A stretch of DNA of 24,505 nucleotides from Silene noctiflora (GCA_009801015.1 VHZZ01001093.1:86773-111277); one strand, 5' to 3'; counted from the first letter of the stretch, positions 1-9,723 are shown. The notes: generated by a model from the letters alone, not told the origin. Numbers and translations are program-made.

Positions 1-172
1 GTTACAACAATAACATACAAATATTAAGTCTTACAACCTTTTTTCATTAACAAAGTGTTTTATGTTTTATTTTATTTGAAAAAAATATTTTAATCGTATG
101 TAAACAAAATTAGACATAGTAAAATTATACCTAAGTTAATTACCCCGTTGCAACGCACGGGTGTTAAACTAG
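1..172 (+). mobile_element. Helitron 3' terminal portion
   Basis: The AT-rich start of the window ends in a typical Helitron 3' terminus. A GC-rich hairpin at 144-161 has arms CCCGT and ACGGG, and eight bases further on comes CTAG at 169-172, followed by T. Helitrons end in CTRR after such a hairpin and insert between A and T without a target duplication. The 5' end lies outside the window, so the size and coding content are unknown; nothing visible here codes for a Rep/helicase. The hairpin-plus-CTAG is seen directly; the family assignment is established knowledge of Helitron ends. Confidence 0.6.
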
Positions 173-929
173 TCTGCTCACTATTCCTACATAAAATTTG
201 TCAAATTAATTTACGAAAGTTTCAGTAATTTGGTCACTATTTAAGATACTACTTTGGTATCGTTTTGATATCTGATCGGTTCCAATTTAATGCGTAACTA
301 AAACTTTCAATAATTTTTGACGTTGGTACCTGAGGAAATCGACTAATTCCATTTTGATGTCCTAAGACTTGAATTATATTTACTTCTACGGCCTTGGGTT
401 TGAGTTAATTCCACTTTGGTTATCCTTTCTCTCGTCATCGAATAATCAAACCCCGAATATCAATAATACTAGGAAGATCTATAGTTTGGATCAATGAACA
501 AACAATGCACCATTGTTGTTCAGTACCGTCTTAATTTAAGATTGCTTCAACACCCGATGAAAATAAAAGTACAAATTAAAGGAGATTGTGAGGGGCTTTA
601 AGTTAAGACTGGTCTAATAAAAGACCGACTACAGTTTCGATAAAACTCCTTCGACATGCCATGTGAACAACTGAACACCACTCATTATAGTCATTTACTT
701 GACTCAACAAATTACTCCAACTTAGGAAAGGGGCAACAGAGAAACAAACACTGCAATTGTCATTTCCAAACACAGAAACAGCACAAGTTGTATAACTTCC
801 CACACATGATCATAACATGCTAAAATCCTTAAATAAGACAGACAAAGCACACAGATGGAGGCGAACAGGTAATAGTCTAAGGTAAACTTTAAAAAAGTAC
901 AAAAATTTTAACTAAAAGCTGCGAAATTT
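173..929. other. Unassigned intergenic sequence
   Basis: I see no convincing coding exon, RNA gene or repeat terminus here. The only longer open frame, at 603-803 on the minus strand, is short, Cys- and Ser-rich and has no recognisable motif. The right part may be the 3' untranslated region of the possible minus-strand gene that stops at 930. Confidence 0.4.
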
Positions 930-1036
930 CTATCCTCCCGCGGGAACAAGTGCCCCTGCTAGTAGGAGACGGTGCAAAATGTTACGGGAAATCAACGTCT
1001 TCAACGAGGTCAGGATTGCATTAAGCTTTTGCATTT
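930..1036 (-). CDS. Possible last exon of an unrecognised minus-strand gene
   Basis: Read on the minus strand, a pyrimidine-rich stretch and tttgtag acceptor lead into 35 codons ending in TAG at 930-932. The peptide begins MQKLNAILTSL, continues with KTLISRN and ends LAGALVPAGG. It is leucine-rich and looks helical. The first two bases complete a codon left by a candidate upstream exon that ends at 1568 with a GTAATG donor, so the phases agree. An open frame this short can occur by chance, so this is a weak call. I do not recognise the product. It could also be untranslated exon sequence spliced to the PPR transcript, because a strong GTAAGT donor lies just after the PPR stop. Confidence 0.3.
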
Positions 1037-1567
1037 CTACAAACTGAATGCAATGCTATCCTAATTTGAAGAGAGAAAAAAACCAGAGTAACCCATATAC
1101 AGACTGTGAGACTGATACAGCTGCAGTACAGCAGAAGAGGCATAACATGCAAGCTAGAATAATAGGATTAGAATAACACTCCTGACAGGTATTCAAGCAT
1201 TCAGACAGAAATGATCCCTGTATTATTACTGAAAAGCAAGTTGCATAATCCACCATTTCACTGCTCTGACAAATTTACCCTATTTTATAAGGTTAAATGC
1301 AAAAGAATGGAGTGAGACACCTCTACTCCAGCAGAAGATTCAATAATTTACAAATCGACCTGATAATAATGACTCAAACGAGATTTGGCAATAATGTTGT
1401 GCAGGATTTAACAAAAAAGTTGTTGTGGAATGAGGATTCAGAAAACTTTCCGAAACAAAATAAACAAAAAATTTTAAATCCTTATCAGACAGGTGCTATT
1501 ATGAATTCACATTGCAAATATTGAGAATTCACTGTTCAGGTGAAACTATTTTAAGTCCGAGCATTAC

Positions 1568-1640
1568 CTGATACAGTTGAAAGAGGAAGATGGTGCCACA
1601 GCAAGGAATGATCGCGGTTAGTTCCCACAGAACTCACCAC
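1568..1640 (-). CDS. Possible penultimate exon of the same unrecognised gene
   Basis: The minus strand is open through the peptide SSVGTNRDHSLLWHHLPLST and ends at 1568 before GTAATG, a usable splice donor. The copy of this stretch in the second duplicated unit (about 4738-4810) keeps the same frame, the same donor position and a similar peptide (VGTKLDHSSLWYHLP), which favours coding. The left boundary is uncertain; the acceptor may be at an AAG near 1640. No family is recognised. No further exons could be traced to the right, so the gene may be broken by the duplication. Confidence 0.25.
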
Positions 1641-1942
1641 TTAATGTAATCAAGTAATCCCATAAACATTCCCCATTTGCAATAAGAATTTGCTATCAAC
1701 CACTGCTAAATTAATCTCCGTATAAAAACTTATATGCATGTTATTGTCTAAACTAATTTCCTGCTGGTAATTTCAAGTTTTAGAACAAAAGGTCTTTTCC
1801 CAAGATAAATTGTAGACGCTTGTTTCTCCTCATGTAGATGGATAAATACCGTCAACAAGTCCAGTAATCTGCGAGCTACACCAATCATGTAATAAAATGG
1901 TTGAATTCTGGTGATAAGGACCACACTCCAAATGTTGCAACA

Positions 1943-2035
1943 CCAACAAGACTACCACACCCGTGCCTCAAGGGCTAAGGCAAATTGCGGGGTTAGGAGG
2001 GCACTCGCGTGCAGCCTTACCTGTTAACAACACAA
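1943..2035. repeat. Degenerate SINE-like relic (Au-like 3' part)
   Basis: The words CCTCAAGGGCTAAGGC, GGGGTTAGGAGGGCAC and GCAGCCTTACCTGTTAACA resemble the pattern of the plant Au SINE (a GGGTAAGGGAGGGTCGGATGT-type core followed by CAGCCTTACC). Similar words recur at 19410-19510, and a damaged copy lies at 5150-5260. Boundaries and target duplications are not visible. Confidence 0.35.
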
Positions 2036-3637
2036 AGACGTTTATGGGATAACCCCTACTGAAAATTGCATTAAAAATTATCAAGCATGATCTCTGAATT
2101 ACTATTACAAAACTAAAAGCTGTGTCTGCCATCCTTACACATTAGGACAACACACTACTAGTGCAAGCCAATAATCCTTAACATCTCGCGAAAACAGCCG
2201 TGTTTGACACTTGGTATGCACCCATATTGTTCATTTCATCAAAACTAAGGGTTCATTATCATCACTAAAATGAGGGTGGCAAGCATATTTCCTCAACCCA
2301 TCAATGTGGCTTAATCTAGGCCATTACGGCATAAATGTGATAAAATAAAAGGCCTCAAAGTGAGGTATACACAACTTACAAGGAAATTCACTCAGGTCAT
2401 GCAACTGATTTGTGTAAGAAATTTTGGTTTTAAACAACAATTTTTCATGTCAGCCAACTCCAAATTATTCTAGGACTTATGCATACATCATATCTTGAGT
2501 TGATGTCTAAAACACAACACGGAAAATCCATCATTCAAATTAACCTATTTTGGGCAGCTTATTTTATAGCTAGAGTAGCATATCAAATATTGAGTACATT
2601 TCCCTTTTGCAGCTTGGCTAATTTGGAGAAAGTGTAACGGCCTGGTGTTCTCATATCCCTCATGTTGAGGCCACAAACTACATGCAAAAAACCTTAATTG
2701 TGAACCAAAACAATTCCCTTGAAAAGGATATAAGAAAGATTTCCATTCCTAAACCTCTAACACTACCCCCCGTCACCCAAAATAAACCATTGGAAACCCC
2801 TTCTCGTAATGTCCTTCAAGTTAGTATAAAAGATTCATGTGTGTCATGGTTTACTCATGTAGGTTTGGTTTTCAATATCTAGGGTTCATAGCGGAGAATG
2901 GGTCAAAGAAGGTTAGTTGGAATCTTAAACCAAAGATCCCTATCGCAAAGGAGCAGCTTGCCATCAACAAGGCCTTCCCACTCAACCTATACAAGATGAA
3001 CCAAGAGCTCATAGCCTTGTGTAGTCTCCACACATGTCACTTATTTAATGATTTCAATATGAAACACCATTCATCTTACAAACATTACCAATGATTGCAA
3101 GGTGCTAAATGCCTAAATCAGATTCCCAAAAGTACTAAAATCGGTTTGAGAGTAGATGCATCAGCATGATTGCAGACGTGCTGGTCAATGGCCCCCTGTT
3201 CGGATTGCACATTTGTAACCTATTTATCATGCCAAAAGTTTCTGTTGCAAGGGATGAGGGTGTTAGCCTTCATCACCTATTGGGTTATAGGCTTATAGCT
3301 ATAGTGGTCCGTCATTGCCTACTAGAGGTGTTCTGTTTCTTTATTATGGTTTGTATGATGTTTGCACAACTACCATTCAACGAATCCAGTTCCTTTAACA
3401 AAAATATGAAATAACAAAACTACACACAACATCAATGCCGCATAAATCCCTCTGCGTCTAATACGCTTATTCCAAACCACACACAACAACAGAACCACTT
3501 TATACTTACATCATGTTCTCTTGGACTAAAACTATCTACACTGAACTGAACTGAAATTACGGCCCAAAGAATAAAGGCGCATAAAACAAAAGCGCGAAAA
3601 AGAGGGCGGACTTACAAAATCAAAGAGCACGGCCCTG

Positions 3638-3968
3638 TTATCTAGCTTTCTTCAACCACATAAAGAGTCGTCTCCAAAGAAGAATACGTGGTAACATCAC
3701 TAGCACTCTTACTCTCAACGCATAATGAAAAACTTCAATAAGCCTCAAACACCCTTCCTTCCCTACACAATCCCCTCTAAGCAAAGTAGCATAACTCGCT
3801 GTCTCCAATTTCATCCCACTCTCCTTAATCACCCTATAAAACTCCATCTCTCTATCAACCAATCTCGCTTTACAAAACCCATAAACCAACATATTATAAC
3901 TACAAGCATTCGGCTTACAACCCTTCCTCTCCATCTCCCCCAACAACCTAACCGCACCCAACACATCC
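3638..3968 (-). pseudogene. Truncated, frameshifted PPR gene fragment (copy a)
   Basis: The minus-strand translation matches residues about 285-385 of the intact PPR protein at 6699-7886. It has LGAVRLLGEMERKGCKPN against LGAVRVLGQMEGKGCKPN, then YGFCKARLVDR and SYATLLRG. Relative to the intact gene there is a two-base insertion (CT) near 3775, inside the LLRG-LC segment, which shifts the frame and replaces the end of the protein. The 5' part is missing: after the CACATCCCCTT match the sequence jumps to DNA that normally lies downstream of the gene. With no start, a frameshift and many missense changes, it is a dead duplicate. Confidence 0.85.
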
Positions 3969-4480
3969 CCTTTGTATAATGTTTTGCACGCCTATCATTC
4001 AACTAATCTAGTTCCTTTAACAAAAAAATGAAATGACAAGACCACAAACAAAAACAACAAGGCCACATAAATCCCTTTTGCGTCTAATACACTAATTCCA
4101 AAAAAATCACTTTAACTAGATCACTTTAGACTTAGATGTTGTTCTCGTGGACTGATGCTATTGTGCCAACTATCTAAACTAAGTTGAATTGAAATTACGT
4201 CCAAAAGAATAGAGGCTCGTATCAAAGCGTGAAAAAGAGGACAGACTTACAAAATCAAAGAACAAGGCCTTGAACCCTAGCTATCTTCAACCACTAAAGA
4301 GTGATCGCCAAAGTAGAATATGCGGTAACATCACTAACTTACTCTCAACCGTATAATCAAAGACCTCGAAAGCCTCAAACACCCTCCCTTCCCTACACAA
4401 CCCCCTAAGCAATGTAGTATACGTGGGGCCGGCTTCAACTTCATCCCACTATCCTTAATCACCCTATAACTTCATCCCAC
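3965..4480. repeat. Partial third copy of the duplicated unit, with junction filler
   Basis: From about 3965 the sequence repeats the downstream DNA seen at 3349-3640 and 6426-6700 (ATTCAACTAATCTAGTTCC, then the TTACAAAATCAAAG word). It runs into a second PPR fragment and stops at CCCTATAA (4469). The next bases repeat AACTTCATCCCAC, already present at 4437-4449, before duplicated unit 2 starts at 4481. This is the shortest of three copies. Confidence 0.75.
4259..4469 (-). pseudogene. Short PPR gene fragment (copy b)
   Basis: This stretch corresponds to roughly the last 70 codons of the intact PPR gene; compare CTTCAACCACTAAAGAGT with CTTCAACCACTTAAGAGT at 6731. It carries substitutions and small deletions that destroy the frame, and it is truncated at CCCTATAA. 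It has no start codon and no plausible product. It is the second dead duplicate, from the same tandem duplication as the fragment at 3638-3968. Confidence 0.75.
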
Positions 4481-5194
4481 ATAAGAATGGCGAGAGACAC
4501 CTCTACTCCAGCAGAAGATTTGATAAATTACAAATTAACCTGATAATAATAAGGAGGGATTCAAATGAGATTAGGCAATAATGTTGCACAGGATCTAACA
4601 AAAAGGCTGATGTAATGAGGTTTCAGAGAACTTTCCGGAAAAAATAAAATCCTCGTAAGATAGCAGCTATCATGAATTCACATCACAAATACGGAGAATT
4701 CACTGTTCGGGTGAATCTATCTAAGTCCGACCAGTACCTGATACAGTTAAACGAGGAAGATGGTACCACAGTGAGGAATGGTCAAGCTTAGTTCCCACAG
4801 AACTAACCACTTGATGTAATCAATTAATCCCATAAACTTTCCCCATTTGCAATATGAATTTGCTATCAACCATTGCTAATTTATATAGAAACATGAAGCA
4901 TAATCACGACATTATACACACCAATAAAAATAATATCCAATATAAAGTCAGCACAAGCTATTGTCTAAACTAATTTCCTACTAGTACTTTTAACTTTTAG
5001 AACAAAGGTCCTTTTCCCAAAATAAATAGCAGACGCTTATTTATCCTCACATAGATGGACAAATACAGTAAACAAGTTCAATAATCTGCGAGCTACACCA
5101 ATTATGTAACAAGGTGGTTGAATTCGGGTGTGAAGGACTGCACTCCAAACGTCGCTGCACGAACAACAATACTACACCTGCGCCTGCGCGGGGN

Positions 5195-5228
<34 letters not shown>

Positions 5229-7048
5229 AGGCATACAGAGTTACTTTGTTAACAAGAACAAATACGTTTATGGATAACCCATAGCGAACATTGCACCAAA
5301 AATTGCATTGAAAAATTGCGCCAAAGCTCTTTAAACTCTGCTATAAATAGACTTGTTTGACACTTGGATAAGCACCCATATTGTCTAGTACTCTAGTTCA
5401 CGAAAACCACAGGTTCATTATCATCACGGACAATGAGTGCAAAAAGTGTATTTCCTAGAACCCATCATTGTAGCCTGATCTTGGCCATTAAGGCATAAAT
5501 GTGGTCTAAGGCCTCAAAGTGAGGTCTACGCAACTTACAAGGACTTAAGTCCAACTGATTCATGTATAACCAAAATTTGATTTTAAACAACAATACATGG
5601 GAGCTAACTCTCAGTTATTCTGGACCAAGGCCTATCATCATATCTTGAGTTTACGTCCAAAGACCCACGGAAAATCTATCATTCAAATTGGTCATATTGA
5701 GCAAAGCACTTTGTAGCCTGAGTAACATATCATATATTTAGTACCTTTGCGATGTGGTTGTTTTGGAAAATGCATAAGAGGCTGGTTCTCTCACATTACT
5801 CGTATTGAGATCACAAACAACTTTCCTTCTAAACCTCTTAACACTACCTCACTCTGGAAACAACCAATAGAAACCCATTCTTGTAATGTCCTTCAAGTTA
5901 GTGTAAGAGATTCATGTGTGTCATGGTTTACTCATGTAGGTTTGGTTTTCAATATCTAGGGTTCATAGCGGAGAATGGGTCAAAGAAGGTTAGTTGGAAT
6001 CTTAAACCAAAGATCCCTATCGCAAAGGAGCAGCTTGCCATCAACAAGGCCTTCCCACTCAACCTATACAAGATGAACCAAGAGCTCATAGCCTTGTGTA
6101 GTCTCCACACATGTCACTTATTTAATGATTTCAATATGAAACACCATTCATCTTACAAACATTACCAATGATTGCAAGGTGCTAAATGCCTAAATCAGAT
6201 TCCCAAAAGTACTAAAATCGGTTTGAGAGTAGATGCATCAGCATGATTGCAGACGTGCTGGTCAATGGCCCCCTGTTCGGATTGCACATTTGTAACCTAT
6301 TTATCATGCCAAAAGTTTCTGTTGCAAGGGATGAGGGTGTTAGCCTTCATCACCTATTGGGTTATAGGCTTATAGCTATAGTGGTCCGTCATTGCCTACT
6401 AGAGGTGTTCTGTTTCTTTATTATGGTTTGTATGATGTTTGCACAACTACCATTCAACGAATCCAGTTCCTTTAACAAAAATATGAAATAACAAAACTAC
6501 ACACAACATCAATGCCGCATAAATCCCTCTGCGTGTAATACATTTATTCCAAATCACACACAACCATAAAACCACTTTAGAATTACATCATGCTCTCCTC
6601 GACTGAAACTATCTAAACTGAACTGAATTGAAATTACGTCCAAAAGAAATTAAAGGCTCGTAAAAATCAAAGCGTGAAAAGAGGACAGACTTACAAAATC
6701 AAAAAGCAAGGCCCTGTTCCCTAGCTTTCTTCAACCACTTAAGAGTCGTCTCCAAAGTAGAATACGCGGTAACATCACTAACACTCTTACTCGCAACCGC
6801 AAAATCAAAAACTTCATAAGCCTCAAACACCTTCCCTTCCCTACACAATCCCCTAAGCAAAGTAGCATAACTCGTGGACTCCAATTTCATCCCACCCTCC
6901 TTAATCACCCTATAAATCTCCATCGCTCTATCAACCATTTTCGCTTTACAAAACCCATAAATTAACGTATTATAAGTACACTCATTTGGCTTACACCCCT
7001 TCCCCTCCATCTGCCCTAACACCCTAACCGCACCCAACACATCCCCTT
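4481..7048. repeat. Duplicated unit 2 (contains the 3' half of the intact PPR gene)
   Basis: This is the partner of 1297-3974, with the same order of sequence words. It differs from unit 1 by scattered substitutions, by a poly-G tract containing an N at 5190-5226, and by running on into a complete PPR gene. The left edge follows the 13-bp repeated word at 4468-4480. It is probably the ancestral copy because only it continues into an intact gene. Confidence 0.8.
5190..5226. other. Poly-G run with an N, probable sequence error
   Basis: A run of G with one N at 5194 interrupts the SINE-like relic where the sister copy (about 1970-2020) has ordinary mixed sequence. Homopolymeric G next to an ambiguous base is a common sequencing or gap-filling artefact. 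Treat the local sequence and its length as unreliable. Confidence 0.7.
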
Positions 7049-7886
7049 GCCTAAACAACCCATTCATAATCGATGTATACGTAACCACATTAGGTTCAAA
7101 CCCGGCCTCCTCCATCACATCTAAATACTTAACCGCCTCCTTAGCCTTACCCGTTTTACACAATCCAAAAACGAGAGTACTGAAAGTAACAATATCCGGC
7201 TCCACGCCATTCTCCTTCATTTCCCTAAAAACCCGTAACACTTCATTACCGTGGCTAAGACTACAGTATCCCTTCATAATCACATTATACACATACGCAT
7301 CGGGTTTAAACCCGGCTTTCTTGAGTTCACTTAACAACCTAGTCGCTTCACGGAGATTATTAGAATTACAAACATTATCAATTAAAATAGTGTAGGTGAC
7401 GAGGTCAGGGAAGAGTCCGAAAGTGAATTTAAAGCGAGAAATGAGATCGTATACCGAAGCGAAAGACAACGAGGAACGATGGCGGTTGCAGAAGTGTTTG
7501 ACGAGGAAGTTGTAAGTGGAACGGTCAGGGGTAAGGGAGTGCATTTTGTGGAGGTGGAGGAGGAGTGAAACGGCGTCGTTTGCGAGATTGGCGAAGCATA
7601 AGGCGCGGACGGCCCGGTCGGCGGCGTCGACGGTTGGTGCTGTGTGGGGTGGTGGAAGGAGGGATGAGAGTAGGGTTTTGGCGGCGGGGGATAGGGGTTG
7701 GGTTGGTGGTGTAGTGTAGGGTTCTAGGGCGGTTGTTGTGGTGGTTGCGGCGGTTTCGGTGGTGGGAGGTGGTGGTGGTGGTGGTGATGGGGCTAGGGAT
7801 TTGGTGGGGGCGATGGTTCGAGTGATTTGACGGATTGATGATGCTGCAATTTTCGCCATTTTTGTTGCGTTTTGTGTTTTCCCCAT
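6699..7886 (-). CDS. P-class pentatricopeptide repeat (PPR) protein
   Basis: An intact single-exon frame of 395 codons. PPR proteins bind organelle RNA in a sequence-specific way and affect its processing, stability or translation; no target is known here. The N-terminus (MAKIAASSIRQITRTIAP after a first Met nine codons earlier) is rich in Ala, Ser and Arg and poor in acidic residues, as in mitochondrial or plastid presequences. Residues about 34-66 are low-complexity Pro/Thr, encoded partly by a GGT-type microsatellite. From about residue 120 there are roughly seven PPR motifs; the clearest are 35-residue units starting near 161, 196, 231, 266 and 301 (for example TYNTLIYGFCKAK). No E, DYW or SMR domain follows, so this is the P class. 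It ends TGA. The second Met (residue 10) is an alternative start. The 3' half was copied twice to the left as dead fragments. A GTAAGT donor-like word sits about 15 bases after the stop. Confidence 0.9.
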   Translation of the reverse strand: MGKTQNATKMAKIAASSIRQITRTIAPTKSLAPSPPPPPPPTTETAATTTTTALEPYTTPPTQPLSPAAKTLLSSLLPPPHTAPTVDAADRAVRALCFANLANDAVSLLLHLHKMHSLTPDRSTYNFLVKHFCNRHRSSLSFASVYDLISRFKFTFGLFPDLVTYTILIDNVCNSNNLREATRLLSELKKAGFKPDAYVYNVIMKGYCSLSHGNEVLRVFREMKENGVEPDIVTFSTLVFGLCKTGKAKEAVKYLDVMEEAGFEPNVVTYTSIMNGLFRQGDVLGAVRVLGQMEGKGCKPNECTYNTLIYGFCKAKMVDRAMEIYRVIKEGGMKLESTSYATLLRGLCREGKVFEAYEVFDFAVASKSVSDVTAYSTLETTLKWLKKAREQGLAF

Positions 7887-7934
7887 TTTTGTTGAGTTTT
7901 GAGTTTTGGGTGGAGGTGATGGTTCGAGTGATTT
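7812..7934. repeat. 17-bp direct repeat across the PPR start
   Basis: GATGGTTCGAGTGATTT occurs at 7812-7828, inside the presequence codons, and again at 7918-7934, upstream of the start. A looser tandem copy of the start region (CATTTTTGTTG followed by GTTTTG) lies between them. This suggests slippage or a short duplication that may have moved or added a start codon. Confidence 0.6.
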
Positions 7935-8018
7935 ACAATGCCCTATAGCTAGACTTGACTAGTTGCTAGCAACCTACATTGACCCGACTCGATTCAGACT
8001 TGAATCAAGTGAATTTTA

Positions 8019-8475
8019 GGGAGTGTTTGGTTCAAACAAAAAAGGTATGAGGTATGGGTTTAGAATGAGCCAAACCCATACCAAGTGTTTGTTTGCAAAA
8101 TATAAGGGTTTCATACTCATACCTTAAACCCATGAGGTATGGGTTTCTCATACCCAAGGAGGGGGTGGGTATGAGATTGATTCCCATGAGTATCAAATTA
8201 AAATGATAAAACATGTGAAAACAAAAATTATGACATATTGTAAATCAATTATTTATATATTTATTTGATCAAAAAATTATCTTTATGATTTTATAATATC
8301 AAAAATTATTATTTAAAATATTTTATTTTAAAGATTTTAACGTTAATTGAGTTTGAAACCCATACCCTTCAAAATTGAAACAAACACAAAGTATGAGGAA
8401 TCAAGTTTCAACCCCATACCACCCAAATATGATTCCTGATTCCAAACCATACCCATGCACGAAACAAACGCTCCC
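8019..8475. mobile_element. Tourist-like MITE (PIF/Harbinger type)
   Basis: The element is 457 bp, starting GGGAGTGTTTGGTT and ending AAACAAACGCTCCC, so its terminal inverted repeats read GGGAGYGTTTGKTT. It is flanked on both sides by TTA (8016-8018 and 8476-8478). PIF/Harbinger elements and Tourist MITEs have a GGG..TGTTTGG terminus and a TWA target duplication. Subterminal GGTATGGGTTT words occur in opposite orientations near the two ends. The centre is AT-rich and non-coding; open frames inside are chance. Confidence 0.8.
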
Positions 8476-8478
8476 TTA

Positions 8479-9000
8479 ATTGACTCAATGATTATTTGTT
8501 GATGGGTGACTAGGGCGTGATAATGTGACGAGACAGATTGTGAGTTAGGTAGCACAAACACTTCTCTTAATAAGCCGTCTCGCGTTGGACACCGACACTC
8601 GTTAGACACGCTTCAAAACTTGTCAGACACCTATAAACCCATGTATAACTTTCTTCATTTATTTGGGCGCGTGTTCTTGGTATTTGGACACGTCTCAGAC
8701 ATGTGTCAATCGTATTTGACACATTTCAGTCACACTTTCAAATGTAATCAAGTTGAATTTAAGGTGAATAGTGTGCCTTGGTTTTATGGTGAGGAAATAA
8801 GTTGAATTGAGGCGAATGATATTCTTTATACATGTATTGAGATGTCGAAAGAGAATGATTAGAAGATGGGTTTGCGAGGAAAATGAGAATGAGTTATTAT
8901 AAGGTGGAAAATAGTCGTACATTGATAACTAGTATAAAATATATATTTTATTAAATTTATAAAATGTGTCCCGTGTCCTAAATTTTATGTGATGTTGTGT
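8479..9000. other. Intergenic, with GACAC-rich repeat words
   Basis: No gene is supported. At about 8578-8730 there are repeated words such as GGACACCGACACTCG, CAGACACC and GGACACGTCTCAGACATGTG. They resemble the stretch at 19730-19870 (GTCGCGTGTCCGACAAG, TCCGACATGACAC) and look like two relics of one dispersed plant repeat. Confidence 0.4.
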
Positions 9001-9014
9001 TACGTGTCTGTATT

Positions 9015-9677
9015 GGTGCTACCTAGCTCACAAGCAATTTGAGATCGGTTCGGTCAAAGCTCTGCTCGTGTGAGCTTGACTCGATCTAGTCTTGTGTAAG
9101 TCAAGTCGAGCAAGGCCAAGCTCAACTCGAAAAGCTCGCGATCTGCTTGATATTTTTTAAATATTATTCTCTCTTATTCTATATTTTCTTCCCCTTTCAT
9201 TTTTTCACAAGAAATAAGAAAGCGGATTTGGACCACACAAACCCACTACCCCACATATTATTGAATTTGGACCACCAATATCATCCCAAAAAAGGAATTA
9301 GGAAAGAAAATCCGAATAACCGAATAAAGAAATAGGGAAGAAAATATAGAATAGGAGGGAGTACTATAATTTGATTTTTTTTATAAAAAAATATTAAATA
9401 AGTATACTTTACATTTAATTTTTGAAAATAAAATAATCTAATAAAAGAAAAACTCAAGTCTCGGGTCCACTGACATAACTACACAACAGGATATAAGACC
9501 CGGTTATAACATTTTATAACTAAATTATCAACATAATACAATGGGAGAGTTAGTTCTACTTTATAGTGTCAAACAAATAGCCAGAGTTTAAATCCTACAA
9601 GCCGAGCCCGAGCTCGAGCGAGCAGGCATACGAGTTTTTTGAGCTTGAACATGCTCAGCTCGGCTTATTAACACCCC
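9015..9677. mobile_element. Degenerate hAT-like MITE with GAGCTCG-rich arms
   Basis: Both arms carry GCTCGAGCT-type words. The left is near 9030-9140 (AAGTCAAGTCGAGCAAGGCC, CTCAACTCGAAAAGCTCG) and the right is at 9600-9675 (CCGAGCCCGAGCTCGAGCGA, CTCAGCTCGGCTTATTAACA), ending CACCCCCTG. Read in reverse this gives CAGGGGGTGTTAATAAGCCG, a hAT-like terminus close to that of the cleaner element at 20334-20870. The left terminus is not clear and no target duplication was found. A Stowaway-like MITE (9167-9361) is inserted inside it. Confidence 0.5.
9167..9361. mobile_element. Stowaway-like MITE nested in an hAT-like element
   Basis: The element is 195 bp, flanked by TA on both sides (9165-9166 and 9362-9363). 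The left end is TTCTCTCTTATTCTATATTT and the right end, read in reverse, is CTCCCTCCTATTCTATATTT, with TTCTTCCC following in both. This is a long inverted repeat with the CTCCCTCC start typical of Stowaway (Tc1/mariner) MITEs. It is non-coding. The good match of its ends suggests that it is younger than its host element. Confidence 0.75.
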
Positions 9678-9723
9678 CTGGAGAACTCTTAATTGATGCA
9701 ATCTAGAATAAAGTTATCACGCT

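Larger units (their letters stand above)
1297..3974. repeat. Duplicated unit 1 (diverged copy of PPR 3' half plus downstream DNA)
   Basis: This segment is a diverged copy of 4481-7048. Both begin with the words GAGACACCTCTACTCCAGCA, continue collinearly for about 2.6 kb, and end inside the 3' half of a PPR reading frame. Most of the pair differs by substitutions and small indels, but 2831-3457 is identical to 5908-6534. The open frames on the plus strand at 2837-3414 are shared only because of that identity and have no recognisable domain, so I do not call them genes. Confidence 0.85.

Noticed and set aside
2837-3414. Two plus-strand open frames repeated exactly at 5914-6491
   Set aside because: They are shared because the DNA blocks are identical. 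There is no domain, no splice context and no evidence of codon-level constraint.
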